Shown in pieces: positions 1 to 10,756 of a DNA stretch of 64,000 nt. Position 1 is the first letter of the stretch, and every line of letters starts with the position of its first letter. Under the pieces are notes generated by a model. That model was not told the origin of the DNA and searched no databases. It was given only the letters and a program-made list of their open reading frames with translations. Location of the stretch: NCBI RefSeq assembly GCF_040183065.1, contig NC_091131.1, positions 102,735,330-102,799,329 of the forward strand. Direction: 5' to 3'. Origin of the DNA: Periplaneta americana. Lineage: Eukaryota > Arthropoda > Insecta > Blattodea > Blattidae. The translations under genes were made by a program, and so were the position numbers.

Positions 1-1527
1 GCAGATCATACACGTTGTAGATCCCCGAGCCAGAGCCTGGGAAGTCTTTTACGCAATCTTGAACGTTACTCTGCCTTTTATTGAAAATGAACGGAACTAC
101 AATAACTGACGAATATTGACGTTCTGAAGAATATTACGCACAGTGGATCACAGTATTGTGAAAAAAATTGTTTTAGTTAAATTATTTTTATAATTTTAAC
201 ATTAAAGACGCCAGAAAAGTAGCCAGGTCGCCAAGTGGAAATTTTCGTCGCCGCAAGGAACATAAAAGACGCCAGAATGGCGACAAGTAGCCAAATATGG
301 CAACTCTGTCTACACTCATTAAGAACAGTTCTGCCCACTGACGTTCTCAGAAGAACAAGCACTATTTCTTAGTAAGCAGTTAATATTGTACTTTGTCATT
401 TGACATACCATCTGCAAGACTAGTTATGCGTAACATACAAAAGCTGTTTCTCCACACCCACAAAAAATTTGACACATGTTTATATGAACTTTTCTTTTAC
501 CAGAACAGTCCATTTATCATCCCATAAAATTATTGTTATTCCACTTGAATCACTTTGTATTTTCTTTGCATTTGTACGGAACTAATATTAAGATGAAGAA
601 AATGCGGACGTGAAATAATAAATTATGAAGATAAAGAAAAATTTTGTCAAAAGCATTTACCGTCACTAAATGGGCAAACACATACAACGTATTGCCGCAT
701 TGGTCAGGTGGCAGAACGCTGGCTTACAAAGATCGCAGACCGGAGCTTAAATGTCGGCGATGGCGGAGTTATATTTGTTATGAACAAAGTCAAGGCAATA
801 AGTGTTATTCTCGGTGTTCTCTAGATTTGCCCACGTCATTCCACCAACACTCTCTAACATTCCCCTTTTATTATCATCTCCGTCTCCAAAAATATGGCAC
901 CACTAGTGTCCTCCAATCTGGATGATCCTCGCGGTTTGTCAAAGCATTGGCAGATGTAAATGGTGGTAGATTATAGACAACTCATATCTACATAAGAGCA
1001 CCGGAGTCCCTTAGATTCATGCTTGCTTAATGGGAACATGAGCCGTCGTGTACGGCAGACAACCACCAGAGATATGAGATATGGATTTGATGGTTGGAGA
1101 TAAATGCATAGTGTGGCGGATGGTGAGCCGGCTGAAGTGGGCATCACAATCGGCACGCAACTCATTCCATCACGGATACGCAAAAAAACTTTTTTGGACT
1201 GAAGTGCTACAAGCGTCTCTATACTCCATAGCAGGCTTGCAGAACTGGGCGCCAATTGTGGCGTACGTTACAAGTCGGAATGCCACTTTTCCCTTCCTTT
1301 TACCCCACGCGTTATTGTCTTGGTAGAGGAGGGGATTTCTATTAAGTGTCTTTGTTATGTGATTGCGTACGGGTCATAGAGACGTCATTCAACGCCGGTG
1401 AACTTGGACGGGGAACCAACGCTTTCCCCATACTTCCACCCCTCTCTAACCAGTTCTGCATCGCTGCTCTATAGTCTATACGTACATATATATATATATA
1501 TTCAAGATTGACAATTCTTCGTGCGTC
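1..1527. other. Intergenic, no gene recognised
   Basis: No open frame here resembles a known protein, and the short frames present are not supported by splice signals or codon structure. A short stretch at about 200-290 repeats the phrase 'gacgccag' several times, and a (TA)n run lies at 1488-1500. I see nothing that can be called a gene. Confidence 0.6.
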
Positions 1528-1757
1528 GGCCTGGGTGGCGCAGTCGGTAGAGTGCTGGCCTGTGCTCGAGGTTGCGCGTTCGATCCCGGCCCAGGTCGAT
1601 GACATTTAAGTATGCTTAAATGCGACTGGCTCATGTGAGTAGATTTACTGGCCTGTAAAAGAATTCCAGCGGGACAAAATTACGGCACACTGGTGACGCT
1701 GATATAACCTCGGCAGTTGCGAGCGTTGTTAAATAAAACATGATTTAATTTAATTTC
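1528..1757 (+). repeat. tRNA-derived SINE
   Basis: The head resembles a tRNA: an A-box-like 'tggcgcagtcggtagagtgc' is followed by a B-box-like 'gcgttcgatcccggcc' at the right spacing for an internal RNA polymerase III promoter. A non-tRNA body follows and ends in an A/T-rich tail near 1740-1757. This layout is that of a tRNA-derived SINE rather than a working tRNA gene. No target duplication was resolved. Confidence 0.7.
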
Positions 1758-3010
1758 TTCCTGTCCTGTACGAAGTTAACATAAGACTAAATCATAATTG
1801 GTCAAGGGACATGTTTTAATTTTAATGTTAATAATTATCATACGATAAACGCAAGACAAAAATAAACTACTTGAAGCTAACTGAGAAAACATGTTTCAAA
1901 TGAAAACACCCACATTGTTGGTTTTTGCACCTGGATATGAAAATTTGTGAAGTAACTGCTAATAAAGGTTGTCTGCTAAACACAGGAATAAATAAAGTAA
2001 TGAGTAATTTTAGTGAAAATTTGGTTGAAAGTGTTCGGAAAAAATCTGAACTGTATACTCTGAATATTTGCATAGAGTAGGAGTGGATAGAAGGGTGGGT
2101 TCTAGCTTCTCGTAGAATAAAAAACGCCAGGGGCTCGAACCCTCGATAGATAGCCTACGTATGAAAATAAAAAAAAAAAGTCTTCGTACATTTAATGAAA
2201 CTTAGATTTATGGTACTACAGCGCATGCATTATGTCCAGACACTTCCCCACCCTTTCTACAGAGGTGCGCACGAGATCGGATGAGTCTACTTACGAATTA
2301 TAGAGGAATGGGTTTGTTTTTGCCTTGAACTCTGTAGACACACGCCCGATCTTCCCTTCTATTCCTACCCCCTCCACAGATACGTTGTTCCCGTACTGCA
2401 CATCGCGAGTGTCTTGACAAGATGCATGAACTGTACGTTCAACTATTTCAATCAAAGTTTTCATTTGATGTCCGGTGTAGTTGTAGTTGAAACTCAAGAG
2501 ACACGGAGGTTTGCTAAGTTCTTAAAATAAAATTCTTATGCGTAGTACGAGATACGGTGCACGAGTCATATGACTGTTCAGTACAGTAGCTTTTATTTAA
2601 CTAGGTCAAAACCAAAGTACGAGATGTTATCTACTACGTCAAACCCTCGAAGGGTTACACCTCATTACGGAATGCGGACACATGATTGCCAAGATGTGAA
2701 TACAGTATATTATAGCGGAATTCAATAGATAACGCAGTTCAGTGTCAACAAAGGTCGTTGTAAATATACAACAGACTTTGCCGCATGTCGACAACAGACA
2801 AGTGTGCTATGTTATTTCTTTGCACAGAACCAACTCGTTCCAAAGACCGCGAAACTGCTGTACAGTTCTTGAAATTATTATAGGCTATAACTTTTCTGTT
2901 GCTCAACTAAATTTTCATTGGGTCCATCGTGCATTGCTAGCAGTAGTTGTTTGAATAATCTACGCATAATGGATCCAACGAGAAGACGGCTTTTCTGGTC
3001 TTGGGCAATA
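1758..3010. other. Intergenic, no gene recognised
   Basis: AT-rich sequence with only short unsupported frames. A tRNA-like phrase 'ggctcgaaccctcga' near 2132 may be a SINE remnant. Nothing else is recognisable. Confidence 0.5.
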
Positions 3011-3018
3011 TTATTACC

Positions 3019-3205
3019 ACAGTCTAGCATATACAGTCACGAAGCAGAGTTTATGAGGGTACTAGGAACAATAGACTGTGCAGGTACTATTTCGCATTGT
3101 CTGTAATCAGCCGATAGTAGCGATCCTAGTGGTTAGCAACTATCTATGGATGCATATTTACTACGTATTGAGCTTCGTGATTGTATAGGCCTACACTAGA
3201 CTGTG
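3019..3205. mobile_element. MITE, 'CACAGTCTAG' family, copy 1
   Basis: The ends are inverted copies of one another: 'acagtctagcatatacagtc' on the left, and its complement in 'gcttcgtgattgtat...ctagactgtg' on the right. The element is flanked by the direct repeat TTATTACC (3011-3018 and 3206-3213), a target duplication of 7-8 bp as expected of hAT-type insertion. It has no coding capacity. Other copies lie at 44513 and 46092. Confidence 0.75.
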
Positions 3206-3213
3206 TTATTACC

Positions 3214-3344
3214 CTGGACCAGTCGTGGTATTCAATCTTTTTTGCTAGGGTACCCCAAACTCAATTTCAATTATAAGAAATAAAATAAATATTATGTTGC
3301 ATGCAAAATAATAATAATTATTACCATTATTGTTAACTATAATA

Positions 3345-3386
<42 letters not shown>

Positions 3387-3785
3387 CATTGCTACAGTAT
3401 TTATTGATGCAATTATAATAGTAATGAATTATGTAAAATGTTACTTAAGCAAGGAAAAACAATGAGTTTAAATTGCAAAAGAAAATATGTATATCAACTG
3501 CAATAATTATCAACTATAATAAAATAACTGTCAGAATTTTACCTGCAATACTACTGCTCTAGGCCCTATGTAATCCGTAGTATCTGGCTAATTAGTTGTT
3601 TCGAACACCTAGGCATAATGGAACCAACAGAGAAATGGCAAACTTTCCGGTTTTGCGTAATTATATCTTGATAATGGAACCTGCAAGTAGATGTGAAAAT
3701 TTGATATATTTAATCTTAACAAGTAAGTGGTCGGGAATTAAACATTTTGAACACAACGTGAGAACCTAAAATCTCAACTCAAAAT
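3214..3785. other. Intergenic with (ATT)n microsatellite
   Basis: A (TTA)n microsatellite occupies about 3346-3386. The rest is AT-rich and shows no gene. Some of the right part may belong to the terminal region of the MULE that follows. Confidence 0.5.
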
Positions 3786-4263
3786 TCGGTGGGAACGGTG
3801 AATTACCACAGAATTGCGGTTGGGTCAGTGTGAGATATGCGAATTGCCACAAAGCCATATGTGAATTGTCACAACTTTCCGGTGCAACATTTCCCCTCTC
3901 ACTTTGTACACACTTGGGACTGAGCAACCAGCATGGTTGGTTAGGTTAAAAATGTTATTGTCTCTGTCAAAATTAAAAAAAAAAAGTTAGATACCATGGT
4001 AAAAAATTAAGTCTTACTGTCACGAATAAATGTTAAAAGTTAAAAAAAAGTTGGAAAGTTTTACCATCACTTTCTGCGTTTTAATGCCTTGTTCCTATAT
4101 GAAACTTTCTTTATAAATTCAAATCGCGTGATTTGTCAACAGGAATATTCTTGCATGACATTATCTAAGAAAACTTTTTTTTTCCCAACAAGTGAGTTTG
4201 TTTCTGGATGTAATAATTTGTTTTGTAGCACTTCTAATTTTTAAGTAAGTGTTGGTCTGCAAT

Positions 4264-4801
4264 AATGCCTGTTATTATTCGGTTGACAAGCTTTTGTCAT
4301 CTAGTCAAAAAATCTGAACGTTAGAATTTATAAAACAGTTATATTACCGGTTGTTCTGTATGGTTATGAAACTTGGACTCTCACTTTGAGAGAGGAACAG
4401 AGATTAAGGTTCTTAGGAAAATATTTGGGACTAAGAGGAATGAAGTTACAGGAGAATGGAGAAAATTACATAACGCAGAACTGCACGCATTGTATTTTTC
4501 ACCTGACATAATAAGGAACATTAAATCCAGACGTTTGGGATGGGCAGGGTATGTAGCACGTATGGACGAATCCAGAAATGCATATAGAGTGCATGCATAT
4601 AGAGTTGTGAGACCGGAGGGGAAAAGATCTTTGGGGAGGCAGGGACGCAGGTGGGAGGATAATAATAAAATTGATTTGAGGGAGGTGGGATGTGATGATA
4701 GAGACTGGATTAATTTTGCACAGGATAGGGACCAATGGCGGGCTTATGTGAGGGCGGCAATGAACCTTCGGGTTCCTTAAAAGCCATTTGTAAGTATGTA
4801 A
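4264..4801 (+). mobile_element. 5'-truncated RTE LINE fragment
   Basis: Encodes the C-terminal tail of the RTE-type polyprotein: a 'RRLGWAGYVARMDESRNAYR' block, then 'GRQGRRWEDN', then 'RDWINFAQDRDQWRAYVRAA'. It ends in the family's 3' end 'gttccttaaaagcca' and a short TAAG-like tail. A 13-bp target duplication, 'gttggtctgcaat', flanks it at 4251-4263 and 4802-4814, which proves retrotransposition into the MULE. The residual frame 4373-4780 is still open apart from the lost 5' part. Confidence 0.88.
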
Positions 4802-4924
4802 GTTGGTCTGCAATGCCTTTAGGACTTCTATAAATTTAAATATATGGGGGTTTTGATGGTAAAAGTTAGAGTTCAAATCCGAATGGAAAAATTGGCAGGC
4901 ATTAGTAGTGTGGAGTGAATGTGA

Positions 4925-5304
4925 CGAATCATATTTCCGACGGAAAAGTGCTATCTTCATTTATATGAGTGTCTAATAAATAATCGCTATATTTATCCAC
5001 AGCAGTGTCATTAGGCTTTATTGACATGAAGTCCTCAACGAAATAATCACTCACTTCGTCAGAACGAAGAGATGATAGGCCATGAACGTAATTCAACCAT
5101 TTCCAAACTTCACCTTCACCATCAGCAAACGGTTTTGAAAGGCCGAGTTGTTGCATTTTTCTGTGCCACGCTTGCCCCAAATGAAATGTACAACCTTCAA
5201 TTTTACTATCTGGAAACACTGTTTTGATTGCTATATTTGTGGGAATTTCAAAGTTAATGACAAATTTAAGAGGGGAAATTTTACGATTTTTCAAAACGCC
5301 TAAC
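4925..5304 (-). pseudogene. MULE transposase, core fragment downstream of the foldback insert
   Basis: Reads 'FVINFEIPTNIAIKTVFPDS' and then 'KIEGCTFHLGQAWHRK', the D...H region typical of the MULE transposase domain, where an aspartate/glutamate-containing strand is followed by a C-x2-H motif. It is followed by a 'VWKWLNYVHGLSSLRSDEV' helix block. The frame continues into the foldback element on its upstream side, so it is cut off from its N-terminal half. This is a transposon gene remnant, not a host gene. Confidence 0.75.
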
Positions 5305-5316
5305 AGCTTAGTATAT

Positions 5317-5578
5317 AGAATAACTCTTTTCGGGTTTTCAGCCAGGTGAGTTGGAGATAAGCTTCCAAGCTTTCGAAGGCTAGCTCTGCCATCTTCTTCA
5401 GGGATGAAGTCATGTGGGAGCACGTCTAGCCGGCTAGACGTGGTCCCACATGACTTCATCCCTGAAGAAGATGGCAGAGCTAGCCGTCGAAAGCTTGGAA
5501 GCTTATCTCCAACTCACCTGGCTGAGAACCCGAGAAGAGTTATTCTATATCAAACGCCGGGAAAGCCTCAAGTCATAT
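5317..5578. mobile_element. Foldback element inside the MULE
   Basis: Two arms of about 115 bp (about 5317-5431 and 5432-5548) are near-perfect reverse complements meeting at the palindrome 'gtctagccggctagac'. The element splits the MULE gene and is flanked by the 12-bp direct repeat 'agcttagtatat' (5305-5316 and 5579-5590). A unique 30-bp tail lies on the right. It has no coding role. Confidence 0.75.
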
Positions 5579-5590
5579 AGCTTAGTATAT

Positions 5591-5913
5591 GTTCCAAGTG
5601 CCTTATTTGGCAAAAGCGCGAATAACAAAGGTATATGGATATTATTTAACAGGCCATGCACGGAATACAATTGATAAAAGTGACGGGTACAATATTGAAA
5701 TATGTCCCATCTATGTAGACAGTTTCTGCATTTTTCAGAGCTGATACATTTTATGGTACACGAAAAAATCACTAGCTCATTTTCTACATCGGGTAATTGT
5801 GAATTACAGGAACGCCACTTTTTACCTTTTTCAAGAATAAAATCTTCGTCTCTATTTGTCTTTATGGACACGGATTCCAGCACTTCTTGGACCTCTCGTT
5901 TTGTTTCAGGCAA
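5591..5913 (-). pseudogene. MULE transposase, N-terminal part of catalytic domain
   Basis: Reads 'FYQLYSVHGLLNNIHIPLLF' and then 'ALLPNKALGTYTKL', the conserved 'QLYTIHG...PLVFALLPDK...TY' block of MULE transposases. The residues before it carry a 'RDEDFILEKGKKW' stretch. The sequence would run on into the piece at 4925-5304, but the foldback element separates them. Confidence 0.7.
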
Positions 5914-6009
5914 TGCGGAATGTACAGCTGATCTGCCAAAATGTATATTTCGCCTAATAAGTTCAAGATCGCTGTTGTCAACTCATGTTCATTGCCATGA
6001 TTTGCCAAT

Positions 6010-6350
6010 TCAACATGAATGATTTTCTAAGGTTTTTCGGATAAGTTTTCTATTGCAAGTATTGCTTATTTCTTGTCGATTTAATTTTACCTCGGCTATG
6101 CTCGTATGATTCTGAGTAAAGTCACACTTACCCATGTCACATATTTCTTCAGTTAACCCTGTTGTGTAAACCTTCGCTCTGCAGCTTCTTTGGACACACC
6201 GCCATGCATGTTTGTTACTTTTAGATAAATAACGAAAATAAAATTTAAAATTGTTGATCACTAAAAGTTGTTTACTTTTTTCACTGAAAGTCAAATGCAC
6301 TGCCATCACTAAGCAGGGTAGAACAGACACTGATACGAAACATAAGCAAC
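6010..6350 (-). pseudogene. FLYWCH zinc-finger segment of the MULE
   Basis: Contains 'SEKSKQLLVINNFKFYFRYL' followed by 'AWRCVQRSCRAKVYTTG' and an 'NHTS' histidine. This is the order F-L-Y-W-C...C...H of a FLYWCH finger, a DNA-binding domain that MULE transposases and some host proteins carry at the N terminus. The usual 'HNH' appears as 'QNHT'. It lies directly upstream, in the transcribed direction, of the MULE core, which supports one ancestral gene. Confidence 0.7.
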
Positions 6351-6376
6351 TTGATCGACACAGGTACCAATCACAA

Positions 6377-6520
6377 AATTTACCGCAGGTAGTTTTGTGG
6401 CAATTAACATATCTCGCAGATACCAACTCTAAAATTTACCGCAGGTAGTTTTGTGGCAATTAACATATCTCGCAGATACCAACTCTAAAATTGACCGCAG
6501 GTAATTTTGTGGCAATTAGT
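6377..6520. repeat. Tandem repeat, 56-bp unit
   Basis: A unit beginning 'taccgcaggtagttttgtgg' recurs at 6381, 6437 and 6493 with a period of exactly 56 bp (about 2.5 copies). It contains the 'ttgtggcaatt' motif of the MULE ends, so it is best read as a subterminal repeat of that transposon. Confidence 0.8.
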
Positions 6521-6799
6521 CCTTAACATATTTCGATCTTATAACTATCTTTACCTGTTCGGGTTTTGTGGCAATTCACCCGGACCCGAATTCGGTTACC
6601 GACGGAAGAAATCGAGTCTCCCTTAACGTTGTACTTCCACGTAGTACACGCAGTGAAAACCTAGTACAATGTGAAAGTCATAAGTCTACATGTTTCCTTC
6701 CCACTATGTATGAAAGGAAACCAACTCCACTACAGGCCAAATTGACCCAGGGAGTGGTGGGAGGTTAACATTTCCACTTGTATATAAACAACTGGCATT

Positions 6800-7022
6800 A
6801 ATGGCAATAGGGATGTCAGTCCTGCGTGCCCGCCACCTCTACCCCAAGGAAATTTCTCCGATACTCATTTCTGTTCCAGGTTTAATAAACCCCAGCGCCA
6901 TAGTTCGGCCGGAAGGATTAGATCAATGAGAAAATCCATGATCTCATCGGGAATTGAACCCGTGATCTTACGGGTTTGCAGAGTTACGGTTTAAACGCGA
7001 CGTTACCATACGCCCCCACCTT
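6800..7022 (-). repeat. tRNA-derived SINE
   Basis: On the minus strand a tRNA-like head runs from about 7020 leftward, with a B box 'acgggttcaattcccgatga' and an upstream A-box-like region 'gcgtatggtaacgtcgcg'. A non-tRNA body follows toward 6800. No functional tRNA fold is evident. Confidence 0.55.
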
Positions 7023-7433
7023 CTCTGCTAGTAATAATTATTACAAAGACGATTGAAGGTAATAAGTGAAGTCTTAGACAAAAAAAAAAAAAATGACTGG
7101 CTGCCACACGACAAGTACCCTTCGGGAGACTTCGGTTGATTCCGTGAAAGCTAGGTTTACACGTGGAGGAATTTCTTACGCACTACTTCGTTCTATTGTT
7201 CCTTTCTTTTGTTTGTTGGTTTTTCTGTTTGTTTATAGGTGAAGTGTTATGAATATAATCTATGAAAGAATGTAGCCTATATTCAAAGAGTAAATTAGGT
7301 GCAAAATAATCATACTTTCTCTAGTCGTGTGAACCAAGCGCTGCTCGAAGTGGACGTAGACAAATTCACGCTACAGGAGAGCGGTTAATTTTTGTGTTTA
7401 ATGCTGTACATTGTTATATATATATTTTTTTTT
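7023..7433. other. Intergenic, no gene recognised
   Basis: Holds a poly(A) run at 7080-7093 and a short TA run before 7425. No gene or recognisable repeat was seen. Confidence 0.5.
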
Positions 7434-7735
7434 GTCGTGGCGGACATTCCTTAGGGGTGCAAACCAACCCGTCTACTGCTGGCCTAAGTCGGAACAGAGG
7501 TGAACAATCATCCAACCAGTATGTGTGGTTAGCATGAGGATCTCCCCAGTCATTGCAGCCGGCTTTCGAAACCGGTTTTAGCTACTCCCTGTAGATCTCC
7601 AAATTTATCCACGATGTTGAGTGGTCTATACACTGGCCGAAATTCCATGAGCAAACTCTCATGAGAACTCGAACCAGTCCTCATTCTGTATCGCTAATCT
7701 AAGGTATGGGATTTTAGACAACGCTGTAGCCGCGT
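7434..7735 (+). repeat. SINE, 'GTGGCG...CATCCAACCAG' family, degraded copy
   Basis: Shares blocks such as 'gatcatccaaccag' type sequence, 'gtggttagca', and a late 'gagaactcgaaccag' B-box complement with better copies at 41108 and 49348. This copy is the most diverged of the three. It starts beside a TA/T-rich tract, as the other copies start beside AAT tracts. Confidence 0.65.
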
Positions 7736-7855
7736 GGGATATATTTTACCTATTGATCTAGTCTAGATAATAAGGAAAAGTAACTTTATTACGTCTGAAC
7801 AGCATTAATTTTCTCTGGGGATGAGAGAATTTCTTGAATTTGCTACTCACTATAA

Positions 7856-8098
7856 TTGAAGGGTTCAGAACCATAGTGGGTCAAGCGCCATTTACTAAAA
7901 CCGTAGAAAACAAAGGTTAAAATGAAGTTATCACCAAAATTCAATGGAAACATAATAGCAAGTAATATAAAGTATACACATTCAAATTAAATGATATGTC
8001 AATCTTCATTAAACTATGGTATTCACTTAACTTTAACTCTTTCTTTCTCCGCTTTTAATAAATTGCGCTTGGCCCACTATGGCTCTGAACTCTTCAAT
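7856..8098. mobile_element. MITE, copy 1 of a 240-bp family
   Basis: Inverted ends of about 30 bp: left 'gaagggttcagaaccatagt' and right the complement of 'ccactatggctctgaactct'. A second copy in the opposite orientation lies at 10511-10756 and shares most of the interior. It is non-coding. Confidence 0.75.
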
Positions 8099-8559
8099 TT
8101 CTCTTGGAACACATCCTGAGCTCTTATCTACCAATGATCGTCAGTATACTACTAATACAGACCTAGTAATAGAAAGGAAACATTTTATTGATTAATGTAT
8201 ATTTCTGATTCTGTTTCAGACTTACGGCCATCTCAAACTTCGTTTCCGATGCCATACAAAAATACAGGAAAATGCAGAAAGGAAGTTACAAGGAAGAGAT
8301 GAGGCGCCTAGCAGCAATGAAGACCAAACCAGATACTGAAAAGAATAAGATTGACTCTGAAGCTCAGAAGAAATCTAAAGCCAAAACACAATAATTTTCC
8401 CCCGTAATGCCCATTTAACCTCTTTTTCTTCACAGCGCGAAAACGGCGAACATATCTGTACGCACTTTTATCGGAAGGTGAATATGACATCCCGAATCTT
8501 GATCGTGAACCGACCATTAATTTGTATTGCGAAGGACGAATTCCAAGAAAATACCCTCT

Positions 8560-8747
8560 AAAGCCTTGGTTTTTCTGAACCGACGCATGCGACGCGCGAG
8601 GCCCGCGTCGCACAAATCTGGACTATATGAGAAATAGTGAGTGGTTTCTATAGTTACGAGGTGCGCAAACCACGCATCTCGCAGTTATAGAAACCACTAT
8701 CTCTAGTGTAGTCCGTCGCATGCGTCGGTTCAGAAAACTAAGGCTTA
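8560..8747. mobile_element. Foldback MITE, 188 bp
   Basis: Near-palindromic. The left arm includes 'ctgaaccgacgcatgcgacg' and the right arm its complement 'gtcgcatgcgtcggttcag', with a second internal pair around 'gtggtttctata'. It is non-coding, and no clear target duplication was seen. Confidence 0.7.
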
Positions 8748-10299
8748 AAGATGTCAAATATCTCAAACAGAAGCGTCGGTTTACACTGCATTCTTGTTTT
8801 AAGTCTGACTAGTCAGAAATAGCAACTTCGCATAATCCACATTTGCCTCATAAACCAATGTTCGAATTTTGTAGTAAAGCTTGAAAATACGGACCTTGTT
8901 TTGTGGCAAAGGGATTGGTCTATTGTCTGCTGGAAAGTTTCATGCGTGATAAAATTACTTAGCCTGATAGTCCTTTCTCAGCGTAGTAGTGTCCGTAATA
9001 GTTCACAGATAACGCTCATCGTAGAACACTCGCAACAAAAGTAGCAAGTTTCGCATGCGCACAAAATCAACAGTCCACTCGAAACTTCTCATTTGTATGC
9101 ATGCAAAATGACGGGGAAATCAAAATCAAAGAAAAGACACAACAGTGAATTCCGTTACACTACGCCAAAAGTTAAAGTGTAACAACAATGCATTACCGCA
9201 CAGATTTCTCTCCCTCCCTCCCTCCCCCCCTCTCTCTCTGTGTGCGCGCGCGCAAGTGTGTATTTTAACGTGAAACGGCTATGCTCAAGGATAAAATGAA
9301 TAAAACGTTCCGAAAATTTCAACATCCGACGCCACTTGCTTAGCAATGGCAATGATTTAGTACGTCACACTATTCTGACGTCACTTGCTTAGCATCGTAG
9401 CTAACGAGAAAGACAGGCTACGGCGCTATGTCACATTCTTAGTCGTAACATGGCCAACATTGAACAAGTTTATATATAAATGCACTTTTAACATGAGTTT
9501 AATATAGCAATTTCTTTGTTTTTTTTTTTAGAACTTTGAACATGTATTTATATTAGTCGATTGTCAAGATGGCCATGACTAGATCATGATAATCACGTGA
9601 CTCCAATTCGTGCCGAAGCCTGTCTTTCTCGTTACCCACGCTTAGAATTTATATGATGTTTATTAGAGGGATAGGCTTACTTCTTTGTATGAATTATATT
9701 TCTTATTTCTCTTATCACAGGCCCACACTAACGGCTCTCCAACAAATCAATTCAGATGAAACAGTAATTCCGTTGTAAATCCTTGTACAGAATACATGGT
9801 ATATATTCAATAAACAAATAAAGAAAGATTAATCATTAAAGACACAGCACATAAATTGCATTAAATTTATATGGCTCTCAATCGTATTTAAAATTCTTAT
9901 AAGTAGGAAGGAATTCCTTAAAACTCTAAATATCACATTGCCACCAACCGAGAGCATAAGCGTTTCACGCAATTGCAGACTTCCTTGAATCCCCCCCCCC
10001 CATCATTATTTTTTAATATGTGCACTGAAAGGATGGAAAATCCTCCTGCATAGTCAGTGTACGCAGGTCCTTTATGCATACAATTTCCAGAAGGTAAGGA
10101 TAAGATGAAAGATAAACCCTACAAATGACTTTCCATCTCCGGAGGTGCCACGAAAGATGGCTAGCCAGGTTCCTAATGGACACCAGATATGACAAACCTC
10201 TTCCAATAGCGGGACGTCATTTGGGGGGACCTCGACAGACATGAGTCGGCATGACTATCTCTCGGATGCTAGAATGTCTCGCAACATACAATAGAGTCA
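8748..10299. other. Intergenic, no gene recognised
   Basis: Contains a CT-rich and then GT/GC-alternating simple repeat at about 9208-9253 and a C9-10 run near 9990. No coding region is supportable. Confidence 0.5.
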
Positions 10300-10503
10300 T
10301 TAAAGTCTGGTTCACAATAAACCGGGAATGAAGACGACAACGAGAACGAGAACGGAAATATTGTTAAAATAAATGTATTTAAATATGAGCATTCACAATT
10401 AACTATTGTGAACGCTCACATTTAAATACACGTATTTTAACATCATTTCCGTTCTCGTTCTCGTTGTCGTTTCAGTTCCCGGTTTATTGTGAACCGGCCT
10501 TAA
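10300..10503. mobile_element. Foldback MITE with TTAA ends
   Basis: An almost perfect palindrome: 'ctggttcacaataaaccggg' near 10307 is mirrored by 'cccggtttattgtgaaccgg' near 10479, and the 'cgagaacgagaacgg' arms also pair. TTAA lies at both edges (10300-10303 and 10500-10503), the duplication made by piggyBac-type elements. It has no open frame. It looks recent, since the arms pair with few mismatches. Confidence 0.8.
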
Positions 10504-10510
10504 GCGTCAA

Positions 10511-10756
10511 CTGAAGAGTTCAGAGCCATAGTGGGCCAGAGTGGCTAAAATTTATTAAAAACGGAGAAAGCAAGGGTTAAAGTTAGGTGAATACCATAGT
10601 TTAATGAAGATTGACATATCATTTAGTTTTAATATGCATACTTTATATTACTTGCTATATGCTTCCATTGGATTATGGTAATAACTTCATTTTAACCCTT
10701 GTTTTCTACGGTTTTAGTAAATGGTGCTTGGCCCACTATGGTTCTGAATCCTTCAA
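10511..10756. mobile_element. MITE, copy 2 of the 240-bp family
   Basis: An inverted-orientation copy of the element at 7856-8098, with ends 'gaagagttcagagccatagt' and the complement of 'ccactatggttctgaatcct'. It lies only 8 bp from the TTAA-flanked MITE. Confidence 0.75.

Larger units (their letters stand above)
3786..6592 (-). mobile_element. MULE DNA transposon with FLYWCH domain, broken
   Basis: Minus-strand coding pieces follow the order FLYWCH zinc finger then MULE catalytic core. The two ends share an inverted motif: 'ggtgaattaccacag' near 3796 and the complement of 'ttttgtggcaattcacc' near 6566, each followed inward by 'gagatatg..aattgccacaa'. The exact termini and target duplication were not resolved, so the limits are approximate. 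A 5'-truncated LINE (4264-4801) and a foldback element (5317-5578) have since inserted into it. The element is dead: its frames are interrupted by these insertions and by further breaks. Confidence 0.65.

Noticed and set aside
4149-4200. Possible branch of a structured RNA near T-rich runs
   Set aside because: Only homopolymer runs are present, with no conserved pairing.
8308-8613. A 101-codon minus-strand frame with a basic N terminus
   Set aside because: It starts within a foldback MITE and shows no domain or splice support.
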